Below, one piece after another: positions 50,286 through 60,661 of a stretch of 64,000 nucleotides of DNA; within the stretch, counting starts at the first letter, position 1; each line of letters opens with the position of its first letter. Source of the DNA: Hyphomicrobium sp. LHD-15. GTDB taxonomy: Bacteria; Pseudomonadota; Alphaproteobacteria; Rhizobiales; Hyphomicrobiaceae. The DNA lies in assembly GCF_031157355.1 (NCBI RefSeq), contig NZ_JAVIFT010000001.1, positions 868,001-932,000 on the forward strand, in the 5' to 3' direction. The notes beneath the pieces are model-generated. The model ran no database searches and was not told where the DNA came from. It worked only from the letters and a program-made list of their open reading frames with translations. Made by a program: the position numbers and the translations under genes.

Positions 50286-52775
50286 TCAGATGCGGGCGAC
50301 GAAGCTATCCACAACGCGCTTCTTGCCCGCGTGATCGAACTCGATCGTCAGCTTATTGCCGTCCACCTCGGTCACGGTACCGGGACCGAATTTCTGGTGG
50401 CGCACGCGATTGCCGACACTGTAGCCGGCACCTTCCGCGGACGACGACGCGATCAGCTGGCCTTCGATGGTGATCGCCGGGCGCAGTGGGCGCATATTGG
50501 CCTGGCGCTGCCGGTCTGCGTCACGCGACCAGTTGCTGTTTTGCGACTGCTCGTACGTCTTCGTTTTTTCGTAAGACTTGGTTTTTTCATAGGACTGGGC
50601 CCGCTGCCAGCCGGGCGTGTCGTAGCTCGCGCCAAAGCGAGGGCTTGCGTCATCGAAGCGGCTCTTGCCGTAAGGGTTGCGGCCGCTCTCGAACGGATTG
50701 CCGAAGTTCTGGTAAGCCCCGCCGAACGGGCTCTTGGTTTCCTGGACCTCGGTATCGCCCTCGGGCAGATCGTCGACGAAGCGCGACGGGATCGCCGACT
50801 GATAGAGACCGCGCGTGCGGCGGTTCTGCGCAAACGAAACCTTGGCGAGACGGCGGGCGCGGGTGATGCCCACATAGGCCAGCCGGCGCTCTTCCTCGAG
50901 GCCCTTCTCGCCGCTTTCATCGAGCGAGCGCTGGTGCGGAAACAGCCCCTCCTCCCAGCCGGGCAGGAACACGGTGTCGAACTCAAGCCCCTTGGCGGCG
51001 TGCAGCGTCATCAGGCTGACGCGATCGCCGTCGTCACCCTGCTCGGCGTCCATCACCAGCGTGACGTGCTCGAGGAAAGATTCCAGCGTTTCGAACTCGT
51101 GCATGAAGCGCACAAGTTCCTTCAGGTTTTCGAGGCGCGACTGCGCCTGGGGGCTCTTGTCGGCCTGCCAGTGCGCGGTGTAGCCGCTTTCGTCGAGCAC
51201 CAACTCCGCAAGCTCGGTGTGCTTCATGGTATCGACGAGGCCGCGCCAGCGCTCGAACAGGCGCACGAGGTCCGACAGGGACTTGCGGGCCTTTCCGGGC
51301 AGCTCTTCGGTTTCGATGATCTCGCGGGCGGCGCGATAAAGCGGAACAGCGCGGGCGCGGGCCAGCGCATGAATGCGCTCCACGCTGCTGTCACCCAATC
51401 CGCGCTTCGGCACGTTGACGATGCGCTCGAACTTCAAATCATTGGCGGGGTTATGCACCACCTCCAGATAGGCGAGCGCGTCCTTCACCTCGGCGCGCTC
51501 ATAGAAGCGCGGGCCGCCGATCACGCGATACGGTACGCCAGTGGTGACGAAGCGGTCTTCGAATGCGCGCATCTGAAACGAGGCGCGTACGAGGATCGCG
51601 ATCTGGTTCAGCTTGTGGCCGTCCTTGCGCAGCTCCTCGATGTCGCGCGTGATGGCGCGGGCCTCCTCCTCGTCGTCCCAGACGCCCATGACGGCGACCT
51701 TGTCGCCCTTCTCGCCGTCGGTGAAGAGCGTCTTGCCGAGACGGCCCTTGTTGCGCGCGATGAGGCCGGAAGCGGCCGAGAGAATGTGGCCGGTCGAGCG
51801 GTAATTACGCTCCAACCGGACGATTTGGGCGCCGGGGAAGTCCTTCTCGAAACGGAGGATGTTGTCGACCTCGGCGCCGCGCCAGCCGTAGATGGATTGA
51901 TCGTCGTCGCCGACGCAGCAGACGTTGTCGGAGCCCTTAGCGAGCAGACGCAGCCACATATACTGGGCGACGTTGGTGTCCTGGTACTCGTCGACCAGGA
52001 TGTAGCGGAACCGGCGGTGGTAGTCGGCGAGCACATCCGGATTTTCGAGGAACAGGCGCAGCGTTTCGAGCAGCAGATCGCCGAAGTCGGCCGCGTTCAA
52101 CTCCTTCAGGCGCTTCTGGTAAGCCGCATAAAGATGCGCACCCTTGCCGCCGGCAAATCCAAACGCTTCACCGGCTGGCACCTTCGAGGGGGTCAAACCG
52201 CGGTTCTTCCAACTGTCGATGAGGCCGGCAAGCTGCCGGGCCGGCCAGCGGTCCTTGTCCAGCCCCTCGGCCTCGATGACCTGCTTCAGAAGCCGGAGCT
52301 GATCATCCGTATCGAGGATCGTGAAGCCGGATTTGAGATCGACCAACTCGGCGTGGCGGCGCAGGATCTTGACGCCGATCGAATGGAACGTGCCGAGCCA
52401 TGGCATCGCCTCGACCGCGCCGCCGACCAAGCCGCCGATGCGGTGTTTCATCTCGCGGGCGGCCTTGTTGGTGAAGGTGACGGCCAGGATCTGATGTCCC
52501 ATGGCGCGGCCAGTGGCCAGGATGTGGGCGATACGGGTCGTCAGGACGCGGGTTTTTCCGGTTCCCGCGCCCGCTAGCACCAGGACCGGGCCATCCAGAG
52601 CCTCGACCGCGGCCCGCTGCTCGGCGTTGAGCCCGTTGAGGTACGGAGGCATGGCCGCCGCCCGCGCGCGCTCGGAAATGGACCGGCGGTCTCGCGCGGC
52701 CTCGGGCGCTACGGGGAGATCGAACGGCGGAAGGTCGCCGTCGTCGTCTTCGCGATGTTTGTCGTCGTGCGGCAT
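50286..52775 (-). CDS. uvrD: UvrD/PcrA-type superfamily 1 DNA helicase
   Basis: An 829-residue helicase. Motifs: Q-motif LNAEQRAAVE, I AGAGTGKTRVLTTRI, Ia VTFTNKAAREMKHRI, II ILVDEYQDTN, III GDDDQSIYGWRGAE, IV LERNYRS, V LMTLHAAKGLEFDTVFLPG, VI RRLAYVGITRARR. The C-terminal Tudor-like UvrD element ends RHQKFGPGTVTEVDGNKLTIEF. Between the helicase core and this element is a short repetitive spacer (SYEKTK repeats). It acts in nucleotide-excision and mismatch repair. The ATG at 52775 is preferred to 52907. Confidence 0.95.
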   Translation of the reverse strand: MPHDDKHREDDDGDLPPFDLPVAPEAARDRRSISERARAAAMPPYLNGLNAEQRAAVEALDGPVLVLAGAGTGKTRVLTTRIAHILATGRAMGHQILAVTFTNKAAREMKHRIGGLVGGAVEAMPWLGTFHSIGVKILRRHAELVDLKSGFTILDTDDQLRLLKQVIEAEGLDKDRWPARQLAGLIDSWKNRGLTPSKVPAGEAFGFAGGKGAHLYAAYQKRLKELNAADFGDLLLETLRLFLENPDVLADYHRRFRYILVDEYQDTNVAQYMWLRLLAKGSDNVCCVGDDDQSIYGWRGAEVDNILRFEKDFPGAQIVRLERNYRSTGHILSAASGLIARNKGRLGKTLFTDGEKGDKVAVMGVWDDEEEARAITRDIEELRKDGHKLNQIAILVRASFQMRAFEDRFVTTGVPYRVIGGPRFYERAEVKDALAYLEVVHNPANDLKFERIVNVPKRGLGDSSVERIHALARARAVPLYRAAREIIETEELPGKARKSLSDLVRLFERWRGLVDTMKHTELAELVLDESGYTAHWQADKSPQAQSRLENLKELVRFMHEFETLESFLEHVTLVMDAEQGDDGDRVSLMTLHAAKGLEFDTVFLPGWEEGLFPHQRSLDESGEKGLEEERRLAYVGITRARRLAKVSFAQNRRTRGLYQSAIPSRFVDDLPEGDTEVQETKSPFGGAYQNFGNPFESGRNPYGKSRFDDASPRFGASYDTPGWQRAQSYEKTKSYEKTKTYEQSQNSNWSRDADRQRQANMRPLRPAITIEGQLIASSSAEGAGYSVGNRVRHQKFGPGTVTEVDGNKLTIEFDHAGKKRVVDSFVARI

Positions 52776-53454
52776 ATCTCTCGTCGTGGAGCTTCGCGAT
52801 CTCGTTCGCGGATCTTGTTTGCAGATCTTGGGGGCCGCCAGCAGGCAAGCCGGGTTGGAACCTATAGCACGTGGCCGGGCGCTTCTTTCATGAGGCCCAG
52901 ATTTCATGAGACCCAGAGCCCGACGCTCCCTTGAACGGAAACGCGGCCCGAATCAAATTCGTAAGCCACGGCTTTCGCCCTGGAGCGTGTCGTGATCATG
53001 GCCCGGCGCCGTTGCCCGGCATCGTGACAAGCCGGCCCAGACAAAAAATATAGGACGTTCCGGGCTTTCCACGAGTGAGACACGCTGTCGAATGCGATCG
53101 GCCTGCCCGATGCCATCCCCCCTGCGCCTTGTCGGCGGCCCGGGCCGGATGACCTTCTTCCCTGCTGTTTCTACGGCGCGCCGTGCCACGTACGAACGGA
53201 AAACGACCTAGAGGCAGGATACTCCCCAGGAAAATGCCCCAATTGGGGGTCACACTTGTCATCAGTGTTAGGCTATGCTGACGCATGCTTCGGCCCTCGC
53301 GCGATGCGAAGGCCTTGTTCTGGATCGGCTCCCTTGGCTGCTGCTGCCCGGCAGCGGCTGCTCGAAGGGGGCTGTTCCCATGCGTTCACGCGAAGAACGA
53401 AGGGCCTGCGGCCATCCCACAGGCGTGAAACGGTTTTGAGCAGATAAAACGCTG
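52776..53454. other. 679-base gene-free region between uvrD and the AsmA gene
   Basis: Only overlapping short frames without ribosome sites or homology. A small perfect palindrome CCCCAATTGGGG lies near 53237-53248. Two divergent promoters are expected. No tRNA or other structured RNA is recognised by eye; a small RNA cannot be ruled out. Confidence 0.5.
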
Positions 53455-56400
53455 ATGAACAACGCCCTCCTCTATCTCGGCGGCATTCTGATCACGGCCC
53501 TGGCTGTCCTGTTCGCAGTCCCCCGCTTCGTCGATTGGAACAGCTACCGCGGGATTTTCGAAGAAGAGGCCTCCCGCATCCTCGGGCGCGAGGTTCGGGC
53601 CGGCGGCGCCGTCAACGTGCGGCTTCTCCCTGCCCCCTACGTAAGCTTCGAACGGCTCCGGATCGCGGATGTCGGCGACGAGGGCGGCAACTCCATCATC
53701 CGTGTCGAAAGCTTCACGATGTGGCTTTCGGTTCCCCCGCTCCTCAGGGGCGTACTCGAAGCGCACAAGGTCGAGCTTCGCCGCCCCATCATCAACCTCG
53801 CGACCAACGCGTCCGGCAGCGGAAACTGGAAGAGCCTTGCCATTACTCCGGGCGCCTTCCGCTTCGCGCCGAAAGAGGTCGCGCTGCAGTCGGTGCGGAT
53901 CAGCGACGGCGCGATCATCGTGAGCGGACCGGCGCGCAGCGAACTCGCCCGGTTCGACGCGATCAACGGCGAATTCACTGCCGAAGCGCTCGAAGGGCCG
54001 TTCAAGTTCAACGGCGACGTCGCCTGGGGCGGCGCACCACGCAACCTTCGGCTCTCCACCGCCAAAATCGACAGCAACGGCGACTTGCGGTTCAAGGCCG
54101 CCATCAGCGTACCGGGCACCTCGAACACCTACGTGCTGGACGCCCGCCTCAGCGACATAAAAAACACGCCGAAGCTCGACGGCGATCTCACGGCGAAGCT
54201 GGTTCTGAACCCGGCGCGGAAAGGCGGGGCGAGCCCTGCGGCCTTGCCGGAGCTTTCGCCAGCGCCGAGTCACGACGCTTCGCCCGCCCTGCCGCCATCG
54301 TCCGCTGAAGCTGTCGCGCCACCGGCCGCGCCGGCCCCGCAGCCTGTCGCGTCCGCCCCGCCGGATGGCTTCGAACTCAAGGCCAAGGTTATCGGAACCA
54401 CGCTCGGCGTGGAGCTGAAAGACATTGCGGTTTCGCTGGAAGCGGGCGCTACGCCCCAACTCATCACCGGGCAAGCCAAGGTCGGCTGGGCCGATAAAAT
54501 GCAGCTCGACGTGGAACTCGCCTCGCGCTGGCTCGACCTAGACCGGATCGCGCATACGACCGATGCGCGGGTGCCGCTGGAAGCGGGACGCGGCTATTTC
54601 GAAGCTCTGGCGTCCGTGCTGCCCGCGGAAGCCGATACCAACGCGCGGCTCGATTTCGATCAGCTGACCCTCGGCGGCGAGCCGATCGGCAACGTGCACC
54701 TCGCCGCCTCGCGCTCGGGTGGGCCGCTCGAACTCAAAGGCGTGCGCGCCGATCTCCCGGGCGGTGCGCGCCTCGAACTGGATGGCATCCTGACGCCCAC
54801 CGGCAAAGTGCCTCGCCTCGACGGATCACTATTCATTTCGGGCCGGAGCCTCTCCCGCTTCCTTGCGTGGGGACTTGGCGATGCCGGCTTCGGACGCGGC
54901 CGCAGCGACGGGGCGTTCTCGCTCGACGGAAAATTCGCGCTCGGCGACGGCACGCTTGCCCTCACGGACGCCGCTGCCGAATTCGCCGGGACGCCACTGG
55001 CCGGAGAGCTCAAGCTCGATCTCGGCGAGCGCAAGAAGCTCGCAATGACAATCGAAGGGCCGCGCGTCGACGTCGCGCAATTCGGGTCGGGCCTCGTCGG
55101 CCTCGACGTGCTGCAGAACCTGTTGTTCGGCGGCACGCCTTCCGCCGCTGCGGACGACGCGTCGCAAGCTCCCGCGAAGGCCGCCTTGTTCGATCCTGCG
55201 GCCGGAGACCTTTCGCTCGATTTCAAGGTGGCGGAGCTGGTGGACGGAAACCGCACCCTCACCAACGTCGACACCAACATCCGGCTCGACCGCGGGACGC
55301 TGACCATCCCGCGCCTCAAGTTCTCGACGCCGGAAGGCCTCTCTGTCGAAGCCGACGGCGAGGCCAAGGATGTACCGGCACGGCCCAAGGGCACGATCCA
55401 GGGCTTGATCTCGGCCCCCAATGCCGCCGCCGTACGCGCACTTCTGACCTTGCTCGACGCGGACGGCGCGGCCGCCACGGATCTCGACCGCTTCGCCCGG
55501 CTCGCCCCGCTGCGCCTTGCAGGCTCGCTCGAACTCGGCGGCGGCAGCGCCAACGCGAGTGCGCTGGCTTTCGACGGGACGCTGAAGGGCGGGCGCATCT
55601 CGGCCTCGATCCGTCTCGATGGCGGCCGCAGCCAGTGGCGCAGCGCGCCTCTCGACGTGCAGGCGACCCTCGACAATCCAGACATCGCGGGACTGGTAGC
55701 CGCGCTGTTCGACGCCCGCATCAAGGCCGATGCCGCGGAGGCTCCCAAAGGCGGACGCGCCGTCATCAAGGCGACCGGCGTTCCCGCCAGTGGCCTCCTT
55801 TCCTTCGCCGACGTAACGGCCGAAGGCCTCGCCCTCGGCTATCGTGGACGCGTCAGCCTGCCGGAAGCCGGCAACACACAACTCGACGGAGATCTCTCCA
55901 TCACGGCCAGCGACGCGCGCGTGGCGCTTGCGCTTGCCGGACTTTCGACCGGCGATGGCGCGGCGGGCATTCCGCTGGGCGGCAAGATCCGTGTGCGCCG
56001 CGAGGGACCCTCGCTCAACCTCGCAAGCGATGCGGTGACGCTCGGCGACAGCACGATTGCCGGCGAGGTCGGCATTACGAGCCGAGACGACGGCCGCAAA
56101 ACCATCGATGCGACGCTTAGCGCGAACAAGGCTTCGTTCGCCTCGCTGCTTTCGCCCATTCTGGGCCGGGCCGACGCGCAAGGGCTCGACGGCACGATCA
56201 CGCCGCCGGTCCCGCAGCAGGCCACGCGCCTTCCCGCCGCTCGCGCGGGCGTGCGGCCGCCCTCCGAAGCGATACAGTCTCCCGAGATCATCTGGCCGGA
56301 GCAGGCTTTCGATCTGTCGCTGCTCGATCGCCTCGACGGCAAGATCGACCTCACGGTCCGCGCGCTCGCGCTCGAGCCCGGCCTCACCGTCGGCAATGCG

Positions 56401-57453
56401 CGTCTCAAAGCGGAGCTTCAGCCGACTGCAATCAAGATCGCGAGCCTCGAGGGTGAGGCGGTCGGTGGGCGCCTCACGTCTCAGCTCGACCTTGCGAAGG
56501 CGCCTGCGGGTATCGGGCTCAACGGCACACTCAAGATCGACATCGCGAATGCCCCCGCCGCGACGGACGCCAGCGCCTCGTCGCCTCCCGGCGACGCCGT
56601 GGCCTTCAACGTCGCCTTTTCGAGCCGAGCCCTGAGCCCGGCCGCGGTGCTTTCCGCGCTCACTGGCAAGGGCGAGCTGACGATCGGCGACGCCACGCTC
56701 AACGGCAATTCTCCGGCCGCAGTTTCCGCTATCGCGCGCGCCGCCCTCACCGGACAGGGGCCGAGCGGCGGCACCGGGCTTGTGGACGCCATCAGAGGCG
56801 CGCTCAAGCAAGGCGAAGTGAAGCTCGGCAAGATCACTATTCCGGTCGAGATCAGTGACGGCGCGCTGAAACTCGAAAAAGTGCGGGTGGAAATGGGCGA
56901 AGGGCGCTCGACGTTCGTCACCGCCGTCGAACTGGCGACAATGAAGATCGACAGTGAATGGCAGATCGAGCCCAAGCTCGACAAGTCGCTGACCGCAAAC
57001 TCGTCCCGTGCGCTGCTTCCGCCCGTTACGGTCGTCTACACCGGAAAGCTCAACGACTTTGCCAATCTCGTTCCGCAGGTTTCGGCGAGCGCGCTCGAGC
57101 GCGAACTGGTCGTGCGCAAAATGGAGCTCGATGTCGGCGAACTCGAACGCCTCCGCAAGCAGGATGAGGCGCGGGCGCGGCAGGATGCGGAACGGCGCAG
57201 GGCGCTCGAAGAAGACGCGCCACCTCCTCCGCCGCCGGTCCCTGCTCCCGGCGCGACCGACAACGGCATTGAGCCGGCGCAGCCAGACAGCTCATCCCAG
57301 ATGTTGAACGAGGATGCGCCGCCGCCTGGCGCGCTTCCCAAGCAAGAAGCGGCCGTGCCGGAAGCTGCCCCCTCACCCGCCGCGCAACGGCCGCCGCCGC
57401 GCCGCAAACGGCCGTCCGACGAAAACTGGCGGCCGTTCCAGCAGCAGTTCTGA
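53455..57453 (+). CDS. AsmA family protein (1,332 aa)
   Basis: A very large envelope protein. One N-terminal helix (5-22, LLYLGGILITALAVLFAV) anchors it, followed by FVDWNSYRGIFEEEASRILGREV, an AsmA start. The rest is repetitive beta-rich sequence with several AsmA-like units (LSLDGKFALGDGTLALTDAAAEFAG, LTIPRLKFSTPEGLSVEADGE, SLEGEAVGGRLTSQLDLA). A Pro/Ala/Ser linker (about 255-300) and a Glu/Arg-rich coiled segment plus Pro-rich tail (about 1220-1332) interrupt it. AsmA relatives bridge inner and outer membranes and transport or organise lipids. It is monocistronic on plus; an RHH gene converges 3 bases away. Confidence 0.88.
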   Translation: MNNALLYLGGILITALAVLFAVPRFVDWNSYRGIFEEEASRILGREVRAGGAVNVRLLPAPYVSFERLRIADVGDEGGNSIIRVESFTMWLSVPPLLRGVLEAHKVELRRPIINLATNASGSGNWKSLAITPGAFRFAPKEVALQSVRISDGAIIVSGPARSELARFDAINGEFTAEALEGPFKFNGDVAWGGAPRNLRLSTAKIDSNGDLRFKAAISVPGTSNTYVLDARLSDIKNTPKLDGDLTAKLVLNPARKGGASPAALPELSPAPSHDASPALPPSSAEAVAPPAAPAPQPVASAPPDGFELKAKVIGTTLGVELKDIAVSLEAGATPQLITGQAKVGWADKMQLDVELASRWLDLDRIAHTTDARVPLEAGRGYFEALASVLPAEADTNARLDFDQLTLGGEPIGNVHLAASRSGGPLELKGVRADLPGGARLELDGILTPTGKVPRLDGSLFISGRSLSRFLAWGLGDAGFGRGRSDGAFSLDGKFALGDGTLALTDAAAEFAGTPLAGELKLDLGERKKLAMTIEGPRVDVAQFGSGLVGLDVLQNLLFGGTPSAAADDASQAPAKAALFDPAAGDLSLDFKVAELVDGNRTLTNVDTNIRLDRGTLTIPRLKFSTPEGLSVEADGEAKDVPARPKGTIQGLISAPNAAAVRALLTLLDADGAAATDLDRFARLAPLRLAGSLELGGGSANASALAFDGTLKGGRISASIRLDGGRSQWRSAPLDVQATLDNPDIAGLVAALFDARIKADAAEAPKGGRAVIKATGVPASGLLSFADVTAEGLALGYRGRVSLPEAGNTQLDGDLSITASDARVALALAGLSTGDGAAGIPLGGKIRVRREGPSLNLASDAVTLGDSTIAGEVGITSRDDGRKTIDATLSANKASFASLLSPILGRADAQGLDGTITPPVPQQATRLPAARAGVRPPSEAIQSPEIIWPEQAFDLSLLDRLDGKIDLTVRALALEPGLTVGNARLKAELQPTAIKIASLEGEAVGGRLTSQLDLAKAPAGIGLNGTLKIDIANAPAATDASASSPPGDAVAFNVAFSSRALSPAAVLSALTGKGELTIGDATLNGNSPAAVSAIARAALTGQGPSGGTGLVDAIRGALKQGEVKLGKITIPVEISDGALKLEKVRVEMGEGRSTFVTAVELATMKIDSEWQIEPKLDKSLTANSSRALLPPVTVVYTGKLNDFANLVPQVSASALERELVVRKMELDVGELERLRKQDEARARQDAERRRALEEDAPPPPPPVPAPGATDNGIEPAQPDSSSQMLNEDAPPPGALPKQEAAVPEAAPSPAAQRPPPRRKRPSDENWRPFQQQF

Positions 57454-57456
57454 CGA

Positions 57457-57717
57457 TCAATCGCGATTGCCGCCGTCGTAGCTGGTAACGGCGTCCGCGG
57501 AGCGCACATACTCCAGAATCCAAACGCGCACCGCGCTCGAAAGGCCGGCTGATCCGCGCTGCTCGTCGATCCGCGCAATGAGGCCAGCGAGCGGCAGGCG
57601 CTCGCGGGCGGCGGCTTCCTTCAAGGCTTCCCAGAACGGCTGTTCGAGCGAGATCGACGTGCGGTGCCCACGGATCGAGAACGAGCGTTTGACAGGGCGG
57701 GCCGTGTGCAAGCTCAT
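57457..57717 (-). CDS. Ribbon-helix-helix (RHH_4) domain protein
   Basis: An 86-residue protein: VKRSFSIRGHRTSISLEQPFWEALKEAAARERLPLAGLIARID (strand-helix-helix), then SSAVRVWILEYVRS. It matches the alphaproteobacterial RHH_4 group of small presumed DNA-binding proteins. Targets unknown. Its GTG/ATG overlaps the stop of the DUF4169 gene (four bases), so the two are coupled. Confidence 0.85.
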   Translation of the reverse strand: MSLHTARPVKRSFSIRGHRTSISLEQPFWEALKEAAARERLPLAGLIARIDEQRGSAGLSSAVRVWILEYVRSADAVTSYDGGNRD

Positions 57718-57944
57718 GATCCGGGCCCGCTGCCGTCGTCCTCGCCGGAGGCGTCGTTGTCCTCGTCGCCGTCGCGCTTATGGGCTTCGATGCGTCGCAG
57801 GCTAATGGCCTTGTTGGCAGCCTCCTGCTCACGCTCGGCCTTGGTGCGGCCGAACTTCACGCGGTTTTCCTCGGCACGCTTTTCCTTGGCCACGCGATCG
57901 CGCGCCTTGCGGGCCTTACGGAGATTTACGATCTCTGCGGACAT
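57714..57944 (-). CDS. DUF4169 family protein
   Basis: A 76-residue highly charged protein starting MSAEIVNLRKARKARDRVAKEK, with VKFGRTKAEREQEAANKAI and LRRIEAHKRD; the tail is acidic. It matches DUF4169, a small family found next to RHH_4 and fumC genes in many Hyphomicrobiales. Function unknown. Co-translated with the RHH protein. Confidence 0.88.
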   Translation of the reverse strand: MSAEIVNLRKARKARDRVAKEKRAEENRVKFGRTKAEREQEAANKAISLRRIEAHKRDGDEDNDASGEDDGSGPGS

Positions 57945-58192
57945 TCAGCTTTCAGCTAATATGAGCGGACAGGGCTTTCGATCGTCACCGTCATACGATT
58001 CCCCTTTGCACATCATACTGTCGTGAGCGGCCCTCCGCCAATGCCTGTCGCGGGCTTGCCTCAAGAACCCTGGACTTTCCGGCAGCTGCCATTGCGATGC
58101 CGGCTCCGAGACACCACCTCGCTCCCGAGCGGTCGCGCCGGGAGCGATCACCCTCTACGGCCGCCGCCGCAACCTCTATGCAGGAGTGCACT

Positions 58193-59221
58193 ATGGAATA
58201 TCGTCATCTCGGCGCCTCAGGCTTCACGGTTCCGGTGTTGAGCTTCGGTGCCGGCACTTTCGGCGGCAAAGGCCCGCTGTTCAGCGCCTGGGGCAATACC
58301 GACGCCAGCGAGGCGAGGCGCCTGGTCGACATCTGTCTCGACGCTGGTCTTACCATGTTCGACACCGCCGACGTCTATTCGGGGGGCGAGTCCGAGAAGA
58401 TCCTGGGCGAAGCAATCAAAGGGCGCCGCCAGGATGTCATCATCTCGACCAAAGCCACCTTCCGTTTCAGCGACCGGCCGAACGAGGTAGGCTCGTCGCG
58501 TTTTCATCTCATCGCGAATTGCGAAGCGGCGCTGAAGCGCCTCGGCACCGACTACATAGATCTATTCCAGCTTCATGGTTTCGACGCCAAGACCCCGGTC
58601 GAGGAAACGCTTTCGACACTCGACGACCTCGTGCGTGCCGGAAAAATCCGCTACGTGGGCATTTCCAATTTCTCCGGCTGGCATCTCATGAAGTCGCTGG
58701 CGGTCGCGGATCGCTACGGCTATCCGCGCTATGTCGCCAACCAGACCTATTACTCGCTCATCGGCCGCGACTACGAATGGGAGCTGATGCCGCTCGGCCT
58801 CGACCAGGGCGTCGGCGCCGTGGTCTGGAGCCCGCTCGGATGGGGGCGCCTTACCGGCAAGATCCGGCGCGGTCAGCCGCTCCCGACGCAGAGCCGCCTG
58901 CACGCAACCGCGGATAGCGGCCCGCCGGTTTCCGACGAGCACGTCTACAAGATCGTCGATGCCCTGGACGAGATTGCAGCCGAGACGGGGAAGACGCTGC
59001 CGCAGGTCGCGCTCAACTGGCTGCTCCAGCGCCCGACCGTTTCGACCGTCGTCATCGGGGCGCGCAACGAGGAACAGCTCAAGCAGAACCTCGGGGCAGT
59101 CGGCTGGAACCTGACGAAAGAGCAGGTCGCCAAGCTCGATGCCGCGAGCACCGTGACGCTGCCATATCCCTACTGGCACCAGCGCGGTGTGTTCACCGAG
59201 CGCAATCCGCCGCCGGTCTGA
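58193..59221 (+). CDS. Aldo/keto reductase
   Basis: A 342-residue TIM-barrel oxidoreductase. The tetrad is Asp57, Tyr62 (FDTADVYSGGESE), Lys87 (ISTKATF) and His128 (FQLHGFD). Also VGISNFSGWHL, ANQTYYSLIGRDYE, and VVIGARNEEQLKQNLGAV for NADPH binding. It belongs to the YajO/aryl-alcohol-dehydrogenase-like group; substrate not predictable. AGGAG lies eight bases upstream of the ATG at 58193. Converges with fumC 12 bases away. Confidence 0.92.
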   Translation: MEYRHLGASGFTVPVLSFGAGTFGGKGPLFSAWGNTDASEARRLVDICLDAGLTMFDTADVYSGGESEKILGEAIKGRRQDVIISTKATFRFSDRPNEVGSSRFHLIANCEAALKRLGTDYIDLFQLHGFDAKTPVEETLSTLDDLVRAGKIRYVGISNFSGWHLMKSLAVADRYGYPRYVANQTYYSLIGRDYEWELMPLGLDQGVGAVVWSPLGWGRLTGKIRRGQPLPTQSRLHATADSGPPVSDEHVYKIVDALDEIAAETGKTLPQVALNWLLQRPTVSTVVIGARNEEQLKQNLGAVGWNLTKEQVAKLDAASTVTLPYPYWHQRGVFTERNPPPV

Positions 59222-59233
59222 TTGCTGCCCGAC

Positions 59234-60661
59234 TTACTCCGGAGCGATCATCTTTTCCGGACGCACGATGGCGTCGAAATCTTCGGCGGGGATGCCGTCC
59301 TTGACGGCTTCCTCGCGCAGCGTCGTGCCGTTCTTGTGTGCGGTCTTGGCGATCTTGGCGGCGCGATCGTAGCCGTACTTTTCCTTGAGCGGCGTCACGA
59401 GCATCAGCGAGTTCGCGAGCCCCTGGGCGATGTTTTCGAGGCGCGGCTCGATGCCGACGACGCAGTTGTCGGTGAACGACACGGCCGCATCGGCGAGAAG
59501 GCGCACCGACTGCAGGAAGTTGTAGGCCATCATCGGGTTGAAGACGTTGAGCTCGAAATGACCCTGGCTGCCCGCAAAGCCAATGGCGGCGTTGTTGCCA
59601 TGGATGTGGGCCGCTACTTGCGTCAGCGCCTCGCACTGGGTGGGATTCACCTTGCCCGGCATGATCGAAGAGCCCGGCTCGTTCTCGGGAAGCGCCAGCT
59701 CGCCAAGACCGGCGCGCGGGCCCGAACCCAAGAAGCGGATGTCGTTTGCGATCTTGAAGCAGCTCATGGCGACCGTCGCGATCGCTCCGTGCGTCATCAC
59801 CATCGCGTCGTGAGCGGCGAGCGCCTCAAACTTGTTCGGTGCCGAGGTGAACGGCAACTTGGTGATGGCCGCAATGTGCTCCGCCACCTTCTCGGCAAAA
59901 CCCTTGGGTGAAGCAAGGCCGGTGCCCACGGCGGTTCCGCCCTGCGCCAATTCCATGAGGGCCGGAAGCGTCATCTCAATGCGCTTGATGCCGTTCTCGA
60001 TCTGCTGCGTGTAGCCGGAAAACTCCTGGCCCAGCGTCAGAGGCGTCGCGTCCTGGGTATGCGTGCGGCCGATCTTGATGATGTGATGCCACGCCTTCGC
60101 TTTCTCGCCGAGAGCGCCGTGAAGTTTTTTCAAAGCCGGAATCAGCCGGTGCACGACTTCCTCGGCGCAGGCGATATGCATGGCCGTCGGGAAGGTGTCG
60201 TTCGACGACTGGCTCATGTTGACGTGGTCGTTCGGATGCACGGGCTTCTTCGAACCCTGGACGCCGCCCAGAATCTCGATGGCGCGGTTCGAGATCACCT
60301 CGTTGGCGTTCATGTTCGATTGCGTGCCGGAGCCCGTCTGCCAGACGACGAGCGGGAAATGCTGGTCGAGTTTGCCTTCGATGACCTCTTGCGCGGCCTT
60401 GACGATGGTCTCGCCGATTTTGGGATCGAGCTTGCCCAGCGCCATGTTGGTTTCGGCCGCGGCACGCTTCACGATGCCGAGCGCGCGGATCACCGGCGCC
60501 GGCTGCTTCTCCCAGCCGATCTTGAAGTTTCCGAGGCTGCGTTGCGCCTGAGCGCCCCAATACTTGTCCGAGGGAACCTCGATCTCGCCGAAGGTATCAG
60601 TTTCGATGCGGACACCGCCGGTGGAGGCGGTTTTCTTGTCGGCGGTCTTTTTCTCGGTCAT
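59234..60661 (-). CDS. fumC: Class II fumarate hydratase
   Basis: A 475-residue lyase. Signatures: [64 protein letters not shown], and [20 protein letters not shown]. It interconverts fumarate and malate in the TCA cycle. A Lys/Thr-rich N-terminal addition of about 12 residues precedes the conserved start. Its neighbourhood with DUF4169-RHH is conserved in the order, though here the aldo/keto reductase lies between. Confidence 0.96.
   Translation of the reverse strand: MTEKKTADKKTASTGGVRIETDTFGEIEVPSDKYWGAQAQRSLGNFKIGWEKQPAPVIRALGIVKRAAAETNMALGKLDPKIGETIVKAAQEVIEGKLDQHFPLVVWQTGSGTQSNMNANEVISNRAIEILGGVQGSKKPVHPNDHVNMSQSSNDTFPTAMHIACAEEVVHRLIPALKKLHGALGEKAKAWHHIIKIGRTHTQDATPLTLGQEFSGYTQQIENGIKRIEMTLPALMELAQGGTAVGTGLASPKGFAEKVAEHIAAITKLPFTSAPNKFEALAAHDAMVMTHGAIATVAMSCFKIANDIRFLGSGPRAGLGELALPENEPGSSIMPGKVNPTQCEALTQVAAHIHGNNAAIGFAGSQGHFELNVFNPMMAYNFLQSVRLLADAAVSFTDNCVVGIEPRLENIAQGLANSLMLVTPLKEKYGYDRAAKIAKTAHKNGTTLREEAVKDGIPAEDFDAIVRPEKMIAPE

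Noticed and set aside
50331-52577. A 748-codon open frame antisense to uvrD
   Set aside because: Shadow of a complete helicase gene.
54829-56811. A 660-codon open frame antisense to the AsmA gene
   Set aside because: Arg/Glu/Ala-rich reversed coding; the plus strand holds a single long AsmA protein.
57457-57944. Toxin-antitoxin module
   Set aside because: An RHH protein with a small partner suggested it, but the partner is DUF4169, not a known toxin fold, and gene order and conservation fit a housekeeping locus.
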